Part shown: in pieces, positions 26,902-36,125 of the stretch
Layout: each line of letters begins with the position of its first letter
Numbering within the stretch: position 1 is the stretch's first letter
NCBI GenBank assembly: GCA_036788295.1
Contig: DAIQNR010000023.1
Coordinates: forward strand, 1-64,000
Length of the DNA: 64,000 bases
Direction of reading: 5' to 3'
Source of the DNA: JAHQVK01 sp036788295
GTDB taxonomy: Bacteria; Myxococcota; Kuafuiibacteriia; Kuafuiibacteriales; Kuafuiibacteriaceae
Position numbers and translations under genes: made by a program
Notes under the pieces: generated by a model
Databases searched by the model: none
What the model was told of the DNA's origin: nothing
Seen by the model: the letters and a program-made list of their open reading frames with translations, nothing else

Positions 26902-28668
26902 GTGCAGGACATCGAGCAGCGGGTACGGCGCTGGATGGAGGACGACCCCGACCCCGAGTCGCGAGCGGAGCTGGCCTCGCTCCTCGACGCGCTCGGGGAG
27001 GATCCGGGCGGGACCACGGTGCTCGCGCTCGCCGAGCGGTTCAGCGGTCCGCTTCGGTTCGGGACCGCGGGACTCCGCGCCCCGGTGGGGGCCGGCGAGA
27101 GCTGGATGAACCGGGCCACCGTGATCCGGGCCACGGCCGGGCTCGCGGAGCACCTGCTCGAGGTCGTCCCCGACGTCCGCGAGCGCGGCGTGGTGGTCGG
27201 CCGGGACGCCCGGCGGGGCAGCGAGCGGTTTCAGGTCGACGTCGCGGCGGTGCTCGCCGCCCGCGACATCCCCGTTCTCTGGCTGCCGGGCGTGGTCCCG
27301 ACCCCGGTGGTCGCGTTCGGGGTCCGCCGGCTCGGCGCGGCGGCCGGAGTGATGATCACCGCGAGCCACAACCCGCCCGCTGACAACGGCTACAAGGTCT
27401 ACTGGGGCCATGGGGCCCAGATCCTCGCCCCGACCGACGCCGACATCGCCGCCGCCATCGACCGCCAGCCCGGAGCCCGCTTCGTCCCCCGCCGCCCAGC
27501 GGGGGAGGGCATCGTCGAGCGCGGCGACCTCGTCGATGCGTACCTCGACGCCGTCGCCCGGGTCCGGTTCGTCCCGGAAGCGCCGGTTGCGGACCTTCGG
27601 ATCGCGTACACGCCCCTTCACGGGGTCGGGAAAAAGCTGTTCGTCGAGGCCCTCGTCCGCCGGGGGGTGGGTTTCATCGAGGTCGTCCCCGAGCAAGCGG
27701 AGCCCGATCCGAGCTTTCCCACCGTCGCGTTTCCGAACCCGGAGGAGCCGGGCGCGCTCGACCTCCTCCTCGCCCTCGCCGAGCGGACGAACGCAGACCT
27801 CGCTCTCGCCCACGATCCGGACGCCGACCGGCTCGCCGCCGCGGTTCGATGTCCACAGCGGGGCTTCGTCGTGCTCAGCGGGGACGAGCTCGGGGTGCTG
27901 CTCGCCCGCCACCTCATCGACCACGACCAGCCCGAGGACAAGAGCCGCTTGGTGGTCAGCACCGTGGTGTCGAGCCGGCTGCTCGGGCGCATGGCCTCGG
28001 ATCTCGGTGTCCGCCACGCGGAGACCCTGACCGGGTTCAAGCACATCGCCGCCCGAATGCGGCAGCTCGAGGCGGACGAGGCGCTGCGGGCCCTGTTCGG
28101 CTACGAGGAGGCGCTCGGCTACGCGGTCTCGAGGGAGGTGCACGACAAGGACGGCATCACCGCCGGTCTCGCGCTCGCCGAGATGGCGGCGGTGGCCCGC
28201 GCCGACGGGCGCTCGCTGCTCGACGTGCTCGAGGCCATTCACCGGGCCCACGGGCTGTTCCTCGGTCGGTCCCGGAGCCTGCGCTGGTCCGGACCAGGTG
28301 GGCAGAGACGGATCGCGGCTGCGATGCAGCGTTTGCGCCAGGTTGAGGTCGAGAGCCTCGGGGCTGGGCTCGACGCGATCTGGGACCTCGCGAACGGGAC
28401 GGTCCGCGGCAAGCGGAGCGCGCAGGGCGGCGTCGCCGACATGACTCCCTCCCGCCTCGCCTCCGATGCGGTGGTGCTGCAGGGGCCCCGCGCACGGGCC
28501 GCTTTCCGGCCATCCGGCACCGAACCGAAGCTGAAGCTGTACCTCGAAGTCGAGGCGACCTGGCCTATAGGTCAGTCCTACGCCGACGCCCGGTCCGAGG
28601 GCCAGATCGAGCTCGACCGGCTCGAGTCCGCGGTCCGTGGACTCCTCGGACTCGACCCCGAAGGGTAG
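26902..28668 (+). CDS. phosphoglucomutase/phosphomannomutase family protein
   Basis: A 588-residue alpha-D-phosphohexomutase. The phosphoserine loop is GVMITASHNPPADNGYKVYW; the metal-binding loop is AHDPDADRLAAA; the sugar-binding loop is LFGYEEALGY; and the phosphate-binding loop is AFRPSGTEPKLKLYLE, all in the normal order. RFGTAGLRAPVG is the N-terminal signature of the long PgcA/PGM2-type subgroup. The enzyme interconverts hexose 1- and 6-phosphates, probably glucose. The GTG at 26902 gives MQDIEQRVRRWMEDDPDPE, the usual family start; a TTG at 26866 in the same frame would add 12 residues. The htrA stop lies 51 bases upstream, so cotranscription is possible. Confidence 0.92.
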   Translation: MQDIEQRVRRWMEDDPDPESRAELASLLDALGEDPGGTTVLALAERFSGPLRFGTAGLRAPVGAGESWMNRATVIRATAGLAEHLLEVVPDVRERGVVVGRDARRGSERFQVDVAAVLAARDIPVLWLPGVVPTPVVAFGVRRLGAAAGVMITASHNPPADNGYKVYWGHGAQILAPTDADIAAAIDRQPGARFVPRRPAGEGIVERGDLVDAYLDAVARVRFVPEAPVADLRIAYTPLHGVGKKLFVEALVRRGVGFIEVVPEQAEPDPSFPTVAFPNPEEPGALDLLLALAERTNADLALAHDPDADRLAAAVRCPQRGFVVLSGDELGVLLARHLIDHDQPEDKSRLVVSTVVSSRLLGRMASDLGVRHAETLTGFKHIAARMRQLEADEALRALFGYEEALGYAVSREVHDKDGITAGLALAEMAAVARADGRSLLDVLEAIHRAHGLFLGRSRSLRWSGPGGQRRIAAAMQRLRQVEVESLGAGLDAIWDLANGTVRGKRSAQGGVADMTPSRLASDAVVLQGPRARAAFRPSGTEPKLKLYLEVEATWPIGQSYADARSEGQIELDRLESAVRGLLGLDPEG

Positions 28669-28748
28669 CGGGGGCCCCGAGGGATCACGCCGGATCGTAC
28701 GGGCGGACGTTGACGAAGAGGCGGGCTCGTCCTAACCCATGGGCCCGG

Positions 28749-29087
28749 ATGAAGAAGGTCGAGGCGATCATCAAACCCTTCAAGCTCGACGAGGTCCGTG
28801 AAGCCCTAGGGGAGGCAGGGGTCCAGGGCATGACCGTGACCGAAGTGAAGGGTTTCGGCCGCCAGAAGGGCCACTCGGAGCTCTACCGAGGGGCCGAGTA
28901 CGTCGTGGACTTCCTCCCGAAGGTCAAGATCGAGGTGGTCTGCACCGACGAAGCGGTCACGCAGGTCGTCGAGACCATCGAGAACGCCGCCCGGACCGGG
29001 CGGATCGGCGACGGAAAGATCTTCGTGTTCGACGTGGCCGAGGTCATCCGCATCCGGACCGGCGAGCGGGGACCGGGCGCGGTCTGA
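28749..29087 (+). CDS. glnB: nitrogen regulatory protein P-II
   Basis: A 112-residue P-II protein, full length. MKKVEAIIKPFKLDEV is the standard start and GVQGMTVTEVKGFGRQKGHSELYRGAEYVVDFLPK carries the T-loop with the tyrosine that is uridylylated in enterobacteria. DGKIFVFDVAEVIRIRTGE closes the nucleotide-binding site. P-II binds ATP/ADP and 2-oxoglutarate and relays nitrogen status to glutamine synthetase control, ammonium transporters and others. The longer in-frame start at 28710 adds a basic stretch not seen in the family. The glnA gene lies 112 bases downstream, the common glnB-glnA arrangement. Confidence 0.96.
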   Translation: MKKVEAIIKPFKLDEVREALGEAGVQGMTVTEVKGFGRQKGHSELYRGAEYVVDFLPKVKIEVVCTDEAVTQVVETIENAARTGRIGDGKIFVFDVAEVIRIRTGERGPGAV

Positions 29088-29199
29088 CCGGCCCGACTCC
29101 GCTCGCGGTTTTCGTCGTCCCCCATTCCTGAGTCGTTCGCGGGCGTGGCTCGCGTCGAGTTCGGCCCGGGATCCGGGTCGAGAAAGAGAGAATTCCTGC

Positions 29200-30621
29200 A
29201 TGACCCCGTCCGAGGTCCTCGCGTTCTGCAAAGAGAACCGCATCCAGATGGTCGACCTGAAGTTCGTCGACCTGTTCGGCACCTGGCAGCACTTCACCTT
29301 CCCGATCGAGGAGTTCGAGGAGGCCACCTTCGAGGATGGTCTCGGTTTCGACGGCTCGTCGATCCGGGGCTGGCAGGCGATTCACGCCTCCGACATGCTG
29401 GTGGTCCCCGACCCGAGCACGGCGGTCATCGACCCCTTCATCACCGCCGTGCCCACGCTCTCGGTGATCGCCACCATCAAGGACCCGATCACCCGCGAGG
29501 CCTACTCCCGCGACCCCCGGCACATCGCCCAAAAAGCGATCTCGTACCTGGTCGGCACCGGGATCGGCGATACGTGCTTCATCGGCCCCGAGCCCGAGTT
29601 CTTCATCTTCGACGAGCTGCGCTTCGACTCTTCCCCGCAGGGCTCCTTCTACGCGATCGACTCGGTCGAAGGGGTCTGGAACCAAGGGAAGCCCTATGAC
29701 GGGCGACCGAACCTGGGCTACCGGCCGCAGCACAAGGGCGGGTACTTCCCCGTGTCGCCCACCGACTCCGTGCACCCGCTCCGCATCGAGATGGTCAGGG
29801 AGATGCAGCGGGTGGGCCTTCAGGTCGAGCGCGAGCACCACGAGGTGGCGACGGCCGGACAGTGCGAGATCGACTTTCGGTTTCAGCCGCTCGTGCAGTG
29901 CGCGGACTCGGTGATGTGGCTGAAGCACGTCGTGAAGAACGTGGCCGCCCGCAACGGCCGGGTCGCGACGTTCATGCCGAAGCCCCTCTACGGGGACAAC
30001 GGCTCCGGCATGCACACCCACCAGTCGATCTGGAAGGACGGCAAGCCGCTGTTCGCTGGGGACGGCTACGCGGGCATGTCCGAGATGGCGATGCACTACA
30101 TCGGCGGCATCCTCCATCACGCTCGGGCGATCTGCGCGTTCTCGAACCCCACCACCAACAGCTACAAGCGCCTCGTCCCGGGCTTCGAGGCTCCGGTCAA
30201 CCTGGCCTACTCATCGCGAAATCGATCGGCGTCGATCCGAATCCCGATGTATTCGCCGTCGCCAAAGGCCAAGCGCATCGAGGTTCGATTCCCCGACCCG
30301 CTCGCCAACCCGTACCTGGCGTTCTCGGCCATGCTGATGGCCGGGCTCGACGGCATCCTCAACAAGATCGATCCCGGCGACCCGCTCGACAAGGACATCT
30401 ACGGGTTGACCCCCGAGGAGCTCGCCAACGTCCCCACCTGCCCAGGGAGCTTGGGTGAGGCGATGGACGCCCTCGAGAAGGACCACGAGTTCCTTCTGAA
30501 GGGGGAGGTGTTCACGAGCGACCTCATCGAGACGTGGGTCGATTGGAAGCGGAACAACGAGATCGATCCGCTCCGCAAGCGGCCCCACCCGCTCGAGTTC
30601 GCGATGTACCACGACGGCTGA
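29200..30621 (+). CDS. glnA: glutamine synthetase, type I
   Basis: A 473-residue GSI. Visible motifs: the latch-strand region FEDGLGFDGSSIRGWQAIHASDM, GPEPEFFIFDEL, the ATP/glutamate core FMPKPLYGDNGSGMHTHQSIWKDGK, NSYKRLVPGFEAPV, RSASIRIP, and EVRFPDPLANPYLAFSAMLMAGLDG. The segment DKDIYGLTPEEL matches the adenylylation tyrosine loop of the GSI-beta class, so activity is probably controlled by GlnE as well as by P-II. It makes glutamine from glutamate, ammonia and ATP. A purine-rich run, AGAAAGAGAG, at 29181-29190 lies about ten bases before the ATG. No -24/-12 sigma-54 promoter is evident in the intergenic region. Confidence 0.97.
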   Translation: MTPSEVLAFCKENRIQMVDLKFVDLFGTWQHFTFPIEEFEEATFEDGLGFDGSSIRGWQAIHASDMLVVPDPSTAVIDPFITAVPTLSVIATIKDPITREAYSRDPRHIAQKAISYLVGTGIGDTCFIGPEPEFFIFDELRFDSSPQGSFYAIDSVEGVWNQGKPYDGRPNLGYRPQHKGGYFPVSPTDSVHPLRIEMVREMQRVGLQVEREHHEVATAGQCEIDFRFQPLVQCADSVMWLKHVVKNVAARNGRVATFMPKPLYGDNGSGMHTHQSIWKDGKPLFAGDGYAGMSEMAMHYIGGILHHARAICAFSNPTTNSYKRLVPGFEAPVNLAYSSRNRSASIRIPMYSPSPKAKRIEVRFPDPLANPYLAFSAMLMAGLDGILNKIDPGDPLDKDIYGLTPEELANVPTCPGSLGEAMDALEKDHEFLLKGEVFTSDLIETWVDWKRNNEIDPLRKRPHPLEFAMYHDG

Positions 30622-30641
30622 GTTCGCCCCTGGGGGTGGCT

Positions 30642-30666
30642 CCGGTCGGCGGCTCCGCCAGACCGG
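30642..30666. terminator. bidirectional hairpin terminator between convergent glnA and yacG
   Basis: CCGGTC-GGCGG at 30642-30652 pairs with CCGCC-A-GACCGG at 30655-30666, an 11-bp GC-rich stem with a two-base loop and one bulged A. It sits 20 bases after the glnA stop and 15 before the yacG stop, the right place to end both transcripts. No strong T-tract follows on either side. Confidence 0.6.
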
Positions 30667-30681
30667 GTCATCCCCGATGTT

Positions 30682-30882
30682 CTACCGGCCCTGTTTCTCG
30701 GGGTCGTCGTCGTCCGTACTGGGCTCCGCCAGCGGCTCCCACGGCATCATCGGCCGGGTGATCCGGTAGCCCTCCTGAAGCCATGTGCCGAGGTCCACGT
30801 CTCGGCACCGGGCAGAGCAGAAGGGAGCGTGGTCGGAGCGCGCGGGGGCGGGCTCCCGGCAGATCGGGCAACGCTTCGCCAT
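30682..30882 (-). CDS. yacG: DNA gyrase inhibitor YacG-type zinc protein
   Basis: A 66-residue protein. The four zinc ligands are in KRCPICREP and FCSARCRDVDLG, followed by TWLQEGYRI, the signature of the YacG (DUF329) family. YacG binds the GyrB subunit and inhibits DNA gyrase in Escherichia coli. The C-terminal tail (RPMMPWEPLAEPSTDDDDPEKQ) is acidic, as is usual. The start is the ATG at 30882. In enterobacteria yacG accompanies coaE and pilus genes; here it follows a HEAT-repeat gene (30954-32171) on the same strand, 71 bases away, so the context gives little help. The length and ligands make the call secure. Confidence 0.93.
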   Translation of the reverse strand: MAKRCPICREPAPARSDHAPFCSARCRDVDLGTWLQEGYRITRPMMPWEPLAEPSTDDDDPEKQGR

Positions 30883-30953
30883 CGGCGTGACCGTAGCTCC
30901 AAAAGCGGGTTTCTGTCCCGCCGGCTCTGGCTTCGCCGCTCGGGACGGAGTTC

Positions 30954-32171
30954 TCAGGCCAAGCCGAGCCGGCCATCCGGGTCTGGAGCGAGGGCGAGCG
31001 CGCCGACCGTCCCCAGCCCGCCGTGCCGAGCGCGGATGAGGTCGAGCGCCACCGCCACCGCGACCCCGACCCGGTCGTCGAGGCGGCCTTGACGAGCGAG
31101 CCGTCGCAGCGGACCGACCGCAGGGCCGGCCCCCACCCGACCGAGCGCGTCGGCGACGGCGATCACCAGGTCCTCCTCCTCGGGCAGGTCCGGCCCCGAG
31201 GCGGGGATGCGCTCCAGCAGCTCGATCAGGGCCGGTTCGGCCCGGGGACCGGCCAGCCGGCCGAGGGCCTCGGCGATCCGGGCCGCGTTGGCGTGGCCCG
31301 CGGTGGGCAAGGCCGATTCGAGCACGTCGGCCGCCTCGACCTGGCCGAGCTCGGTCATCGCGGTGATGAGCGCAGCGAGCAGCTCGTCGTCGGCGGCGGC
31401 GACCGCGCCCCGGAGCACCGGTCCGACCCGGTCGGCCCCGTATCGAGACAGCAGCAGCCGCAGGGCCGCTTGCTGAAGATCGGGGCGGAAGATCTCGCTC
31501 GTCAGGATCTCGGCGGCGAGGGCGAAGCCGCGGTCCCCACCCACCGATCGGGCCACCGCGAGCCGCACGTCGGGGGCGGGGTCGGAAGCGAGCGGCTCGG
31601 ACAGCTCGGGGCGAAGCTCGAGCAGGGGACCTATCGCCTCGGCCCGGGCCCGGGGGTCGAAGTCCTCCTGCGCGGTGGCCTCGAGCAGCGTGAGCAGGGG
31701 CCGAGCCGGGGAGAGCCGGTCCTGGAGCTGGGCGAGGGCGGCGAGCGCGGCGGCGGCGCTGCCCGCGTTTGGGAGCGACAGCGACAGCCTCCCGTCTTCC
31801 ACCGCGAGCTGCCCACCAAACCGGGCCGCGGCCCGAAGCTCCCCACAGCCGAGCGCGGCGCCGAGGCGACGGTCGGCGCCGATCACCCCCCAGGTTGGCT
31901 CCTCGAAGTGGATTTGCACCCGAAGCGAAGGCGGGAGGCCGGCGTCGAGCTTCAGCACCACCCCGGCGCCGACCCGGCGAACGCTCAGCCGTCGCCCCCC
32001 GAGGCGGCCGGTCGCCCACCGGGCCCTCGGGAAGCCGCCCCAGGCTTCCACCGCCACCCCGAACCGCAGCAGAACCTCCACCAGCGGGCGCTGGGTGGGG
32101 CGGGCGGTCTCCGCGAGGCGGCCGAGCGCGAGCAGGACCGGCACCCCCAGGAGGCCGAGCAAGGCGAGCAC
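30954..32171 (-). CDS. HEAT-repeat protein with N-terminal membrane anchor
   Basis: A 405-residue protein. The start is set at the GTG at 32171, giving a hydrophobic helix (VLALLGLLGVPVLLALGRL) as anchor or signal. Residues about 35-165 are beta-rich with no recognised motif (SLRVQIHFEEPTWGVIGAD). Residues about 175-390 are helical repeats of about 30-35 residues with HEAT/PBS-lyase character: EAIGPLLELRPELSEPLASD, VRLAVARSVGG, ARIAEALGRLAG, and VADALGRVGAGPAVGPLRRL. Such repeats usually form protein-binding solenoids. The target is unknown. It is divergent from the large gene at 32333; the 161 bases between them are the most AT-rich stretch nearby and hold the promoters. Confidence 0.75.
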   Translation of the reverse strand: MLALLGLLGVPVLLALGRLAETARPTQRPLVEVLLRFGVAVEAWGGFPRARWATGRLGGRRLSVRRVGAGVVLKLDAGLPPSLRVQIHFEEPTWGVIGADRRLGAALGCGELRAAARFGGQLAVEDGRLSLSLPNAGSAAAALAALAQLQDRLSPARPLLTLLEATAQEDFDPRARAEAIGPLLELRPELSEPLASDPAPDVRLAVARSVGGDRGFALAAEILTSEIFRPDLQQAALRLLLSRYGADRVGPVLRGAVAAADDELLAALITAMTELGQVEAADVLESALPTAGHANAARIAEALGRLAGPRAEPALIELLERIPASGPDLPEEEDLVIAVADALGRVGAGPAVGPLRRLARQGRLDDRVGVAVAVALDLIRARHGGLGTVGALALAPDPDGRLGLA

Positions 32172-32261
32172 CCCGGGGACGTTAGCACTGCGCCGAACCG
32201 CCGGCCACGGCCGCCCGGCGCGGATCCTTCGCGTCGGCCCCAACCACCGGCGTCGCGTCGA

Positions 32262-32290
32262 TTGTGTACGCAGCAAGCAACAAATACCTA
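32262..32290 (+). promoter_or_regulatory. possible sigma-70-like promoter of the 825-residue protein gene
   Basis: TTGTGT at 32262-32267 and TACCTA at 32285-32290 are spaced 17 bases apart in a locally AT-rich patch, about 42 bases before the ATG at 32333. A GGAG at 32324-32327 is a well-placed ribosome binding site. Matches to the consensus are partial, so this is a suggestion only. Confidence 0.3.
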
Positions 32291-32332
32291 CATTGGTCGA
32301 TAAGGTGGGAACTCGCTCACACCGGAGACGCC

Positions 32333-34810
32333 ATGCCTCGTATCGACCGCAGCATCGAAAACAGCGCCCTGTTCAAGTTCTTCATGCAGGAGCAGAAGCC
32401 CGGCTCGCCGGAGAGCGTGCACCTGCCCGACCAGCAGCGAAACCACCTGAGCGGCGAAGGCGCACCGATGCTCCACGACTTCGCTCGGACGCGGGAGTAC
32501 GACGGGCGGCGGTCGCGCCCCGGCCAGGAGAGGGTCGAGCCCCGGGAGCAGGAGGTCGCGCGGTACATCCTCGAGGTCTACCCCCACCTCTTGTCGCTCG
32601 AGGGCCGGGTTCGGCTGGCCGACCTGTTCGGGGTGGACCTCGGAGACGCACCGGCCGGTGAAGGCAAGGCGCCTCGCAAGGACGCCCCGATCGCGCTCGA
32701 CCCGTCGATCCGCTCCCAGCTCGGACGAAACCTGACCCGGATTGACCTCGAGCACCTGCCTGACCTGTTCGTGAAGGAGTACCGGCAGCGGCGAGGAGAG
32801 CTCGAGGGCCGAGGCACCCCCGAGGAGCGAAGCGCCCGGGTCCTCAGCCTGTTCAAGGAGTACGCGAGCGCGCTTTGGTCCCAGGGGGAGCGCCCGGAGA
32901 CCGAGCGCATCGGGCAGTCCCTGCTCGATGCGTTCGAGACCACTCGCTTTGGCGCGGTCCTGGGCAAGCGGAGCGCGAACGGTGCCCCGTGGAACGCGGC
33001 ACAAGGCATGGTGCTCGGCCTCCTCGACCCGAACACGTTTCCCACCGAGTTTCCCAAGGCCGGAAAGGACGTCGCGACGACGTATTTGGCCATGAACGAC
33101 GGCAACGCGCGGGCGATGAAGGTCGTGGACGCGTTCTCGAAGATGTCCGGGCGGGGCGCCTCGGCGAAAGCGGAGGAATTCGAGCGGAAGTCGGTGCTGA
33201 ACTGGGTGGTCGGCCTCGAGTCCGGCAACAACAAGTTTGGCAACTTCGACGAGCGGCGGCCGTTCTCGAGCTCCGGGATCAACTGGGGCGTCGCGCTGTT
33301 CCCCGGGGATGCGGAGGTCGCCTCCCTGCCCCCGAAACCTGGCTTCGAGTTCCCGATCGATGCGCTCAACGCCTTCGGTTACCTCGTGCGGGCCGAACCG
33401 GAGCGAGGCAACCGGCTCGAAGTCCGCGACGCCGAGGGGCGCAGCCTCCGGGTCGAGAAGAACATCCACCGCGACGCCGACGGCGCGCCGGTCCATTGGT
33501 CGGCCCGGTTCTTCCGGGGCGACGAGGAGGTTCCGCCGAGCGACGTGCTCGGCGTCATCACGCAGGGTGGCCGGGTAAAGGGCGACGGCAGAGCGGATCA
33601 GTCGATGTCCATGGGTTGGTGGGGCAAGTGCGACCGAAACGCGGCCATGGGCGTGGTCAAGGACTTCCATGACATCCCCGAGCTGAACGTCGATGACATC
33701 CCGATTCCCGTCGCGGGCGAGGTGATCTCGATGCCGAGGGCGCTCGGGCAGCGGCTCATCGACACCGATCTGCTCGACATGACCCAGTGGTCCTTCATGG
33801 GCTTTCGGTTCAACGACGAGCCGCAGCAAGTGCAATTGAAGGGCGGCCAAACCGTAGAGGGCCGCATCGCGAGCCGGGTCATCGAGAGCGCGGGCAACAT
33901 CAAGCCGCTCGACGGCGACCTGGTGGCGGTGCACGGGACCAAGGAGAGCCCCTTGCTCGGCACGGTGAAGATCGACGTCGGGGGCCGGACCGAGGAGATC
34001 GAAGCGAGGGACATCCTCCGAGTGGAGCGGCAGACCGGCGAGCAGGCGCTCTCGTTCGTGGTGAAGGCGTGGTCGGGGGAACGCACGGTGAAGGGCACCC
34101 CCGCGACCCCGATCGACTTCTCGAAGGCGGAGAAGACCGAGAGCGGAGAGAAGATCGAACAGGCGCCAGGATTCCCGATCCGCGGTGAGATCGAGCTGAT
34201 GCGAGGCGATGGGACGACGGAGCGCATCGCCGCCGCGCTCGTGGACCAGATCGTCGGCGAGACCGAAAGCGACGTCCGCCCGTCCCAGTTCATGAGCTGG
34301 ATCGCCCGCCACGACGGGGTCTACGTGCTCGACACCTCGCTTAGAGAGATGGTGGCCAACGGCCGCAAATGGACGAGCCGCTTCGAAATGGAGGATCACG
34401 TCGGCGAGCGGCCGGACTGGGCGCCGAGCGGGGAGCTCGTCGGCCGCTACGGGCCGCTCGAGCGCCAGCCCGGGGACCGGATCGCGTGGGTGCGCGGGCA
34501 CTCGGACTCGAAGTTCGGAAGCTCGGTCCACATGGCGGGCTGGATCCAGCGGTCGAAGACCGGGCGGATCGTCAACGAGGGCTTCGTGCGGGGCGCGCCC
34601 GACTTCGGGTGGGCGCCGTCGGGGCCCCTGAACTGGGACGCAAAATCGTCGAACAACCCGTATTTTCCGCCCGAGTTCCGCAAGGCCTTGTTCGCCAATG
34701 GGGTGAAGCTGCCCGACGACGAGAAGGAGCAGCTCATGCAGCGGTTGAACTTCCCCGATTGGCGGACCTACCTCGCCGATCCGAGCAAGGCGCCCACCCC
34801 GATCGCTTGA
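32333..34810 (+). CDS. large protein of unknown function, possible transglutaminase-elicitor-like cysteine domain
   Basis: An 825-residue protein from the ATG at 32333, preceded by GGAG five bases upstream. There is no signal peptide; residues 1-110 are polar and probably disordered. The central segment SMSMGWWGKCDRNAAMGVVKD (Cys433) recalls the nucleophile region of the transglutaminase-elicitor-like group (a W-rich stretch followed by K/H-Cys and a helix), and the C-terminal part has His-rich and Trp-rich strands (WVRGHSDSKFGSSVHMAGWI, GWAPSGPLNWD) that could supply His and Asp. This comparison is by eye and is tentative. Residues 485-650 are beta-rich with repeated KGGQTVEGRI- and RGEIELMRGDGTTERI-type hairpins. 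It has its own promoter and lies alone. It could be a toxin, effector or cross-linking enzyme. Confidence 0.6.
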   Translation: MPRIDRSIENSALFKFFMQEQKPGSPESVHLPDQQRNHLSGEGAPMLHDFARTREYDGRRSRPGQERVEPREQEVARYILEVYPHLLSLEGRVRLADLFGVDLGDAPAGEGKAPRKDAPIALDPSIRSQLGRNLTRIDLEHLPDLFVKEYRQRRGELEGRGTPEERSARVLSLFKEYASALWSQGERPETERIGQSLLDAFETTRFGAVLGKRSANGAPWNAAQGMVLGLLDPNTFPTEFPKAGKDVATTYLAMNDGNARAMKVVDAFSKMSGRGASAKAEEFERKSVLNWVVGLESGNNKFGNFDERRPFSSSGINWGVALFPGDAEVASLPPKPGFEFPIDALNAFGYLVRAEPERGNRLEVRDAEGRSLRVEKNIHRDADGAPVHWSARFFRGDEEVPPSDVLGVITQGGRVKGDGRADQSMSMGWWGKCDRNAAMGVVKDFHDIPELNVDDIPIPVAGEVISMPRALGQRLIDTDLLDMTQWSFMGFRFNDEPQQVQLKGGQTVEGRIASRVIESAGNIKPLDGDLVAVHGTKESPLLGTVKIDVGGRTEEIEARDILRVERQTGEQALSFVVKAWSGERTVKGTPATPIDFSKAEKTESGEKIEQAPGFPIRGEIELMRGDGTTERIAAALVDQIVGETESDVRPSQFMSWIARHDGVYVLDTSLREMVANGRKWTSRFEMEDHVGERPDWAPSGELVGRYGPLERQPGDRIAWVRGHSDSKFGSSVHMAGWIQRSKTGRIVNEGFVRGAPDFGWAPSGPLNWDAKSSNNPYFPPEFRKALFANGVKLPDDEKEQLMQRLNFPDWRTYLADPSKAPTPIA

Positions 34811-34996
34811 ACCGGCCACCCCGCCGAGTCGTCGCCATTTTTGCGAGAGCCCGGGTCGGCCTCGCGCACAAACCGCACCACTTCTACCCACCGGCGCCGA
34901 TATCGCCGGATCTGCTCGCATCGGTATTTCGCCCGAGCCCGGTCTTCGCTAGGGTCGGTCTTCGCTGCGGACGAACAACGCCGGGCGAGGTGTCGA

Positions 34997-36049
34997 ATGG
35001 ATGATTTCGCGAACGAAGTGCGGAGCGGCTCGATGTCGCACGGCCGGGTGACCCCGTGGGCATCCGGAGAGGAACCATACGGCCGCGGGACCCTGATCGC
35101 GCACGTCACCGACGCGCATGTCGCTCCGTTCGGGCGGCCGATGGCGGCGCTCAAGCACCGAAGCGTCGAGGTGCTCGCCGACCTCGCCGCCCAGGTCGCG
35201 TCCGCGGGGGCCGACTCGCTCCTGCTCGGTGGGGACAACATCGACAACCGAGGGCACGGTGAGGCCGACCTCGACGCGCTGCTTCGGGTTCTTCGCCCGC
35301 TCGACGGTCGGTGGTTCGCCCAGTTCGGCAACCACGAGGCGGCCTGCGCCCGCTCGGGGCGGCTCGACAAGTACGCGTTCGCCGCCGCCGTCGACGGCCG
35401 GGGGGTGGGCCCGGGCCAGCCCGACTTCTCGGTGGCGGTCGGAGACGTCCGGGTCATCGGCATCGACACCACCTTGGTCGGCTCCCCCTCCGGTTTCGTG
35501 GCGCCCGATACCCTTCGGTTCCTCGCTCGCGAGGTGGAGCAAGCCGAGGAGCCCCACGTCGTCGTGCTCGGGCACCACCCGCTGGTCCCGGCTTGGGCGC
35601 CGCACGCGCTCGACGGCTGGGACCGGGAGTACCTGGTCGCCAACCGCGAGATGGTGAACGCCTACTTGGCCAGCGCCCCGAAGGTCAGGGCCTACCTGTG
35701 CGGGCACCACCACGCCTCCCGCATCCAGCGGGTGCAGGGTCGGGGAAGATCCGGGGGTTACTACCACATCCTCACCGCCTCACCCATCGCTTACCCTCAC
35801 GTCGCCCGATGGCTGCGGTTCACCGGTGACGCGCTGGTCGTGACTCCGCTCGTGCCGAGGCTGCCCGGCCTCATCGAGGAGGGAGCGGCTTGGGTGCAAA
35901 CCGGACGAAAAGCCCAGCGCTACGCCCAGCTCGGATCGAGCCGCCCGTTCCTCGAGTACCTGCGGGGGGGCGACGAGGACACGGCCGTCGTGCTTCCGTT
36001 CGAAACCGGCCGGCGCCCTCATCGCGCCGCGAGCCGGGTCCGGCGCTGA
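34997..36049 (+). CDS. metallophosphoesterase family protein
   Basis: A 350-residue calcineurin-like phosphoesterase. The metal and catalytic motifs appear in order: AHVTDAHVAPFG (the DxH motif), LLLGGDNIDNRG (GDxxD), FGNHEAAC (GNHE), VVLGHHPLVPAW and CGHHHASRI (GHxH). The start is the ATG giving MDDFANEVRSG, with GAGG six bases upstream; the longer frame adds a basic stretch without features. The C-terminal 100 residues are outside the core fold. The substrate cannot be told; members cleave phosphomonoesters, diesters or nucleotides. It lies 77 bases upstream of the GMC oxidoreductase on the same strand. Confidence 0.85.
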   Translation: MDDFANEVRSGSMSHGRVTPWASGEEPYGRGTLIAHVTDAHVAPFGRPMAALKHRSVEVLADLAAQVASAGADSLLLGGDNIDNRGHGEADLDALLRVLRPLDGRWFAQFGNHEAACARSGRLDKYAFAAAVDGRGVGPGQPDFSVAVGDVRVIGIDTTLVGSPSGFVAPDTLRFLAREVEQAEEPHVVVLGHHPLVPAWAPHALDGWDREYLVANREMVNAYLASAPKVRAYLCGHHHASRIQRVQGRGRSGGYYHILTASPIAYPHVARWLRFTGDALVVTPLVPRLPGLIEEGAAWVQTGRKAQRYAQLGSSRPFLEYLRGGDEDTAVVLPFETGRRPHRAASRVRR

Positions 36050-36125
36050 CCGCTGCGTCGTTTTTCCGACCGCTGCGTCACTGCATGCTTGGCGGGGTCG
36101 GGGCTTTTCGGTTCTCTCCCTCGAG

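Noticed and set aside
29088..29199. A possible -24/-12 sigma-54 promoter upstream of glnA
   Set aside because: TGGC is present near 29145 but no GC follows at the right spacing.
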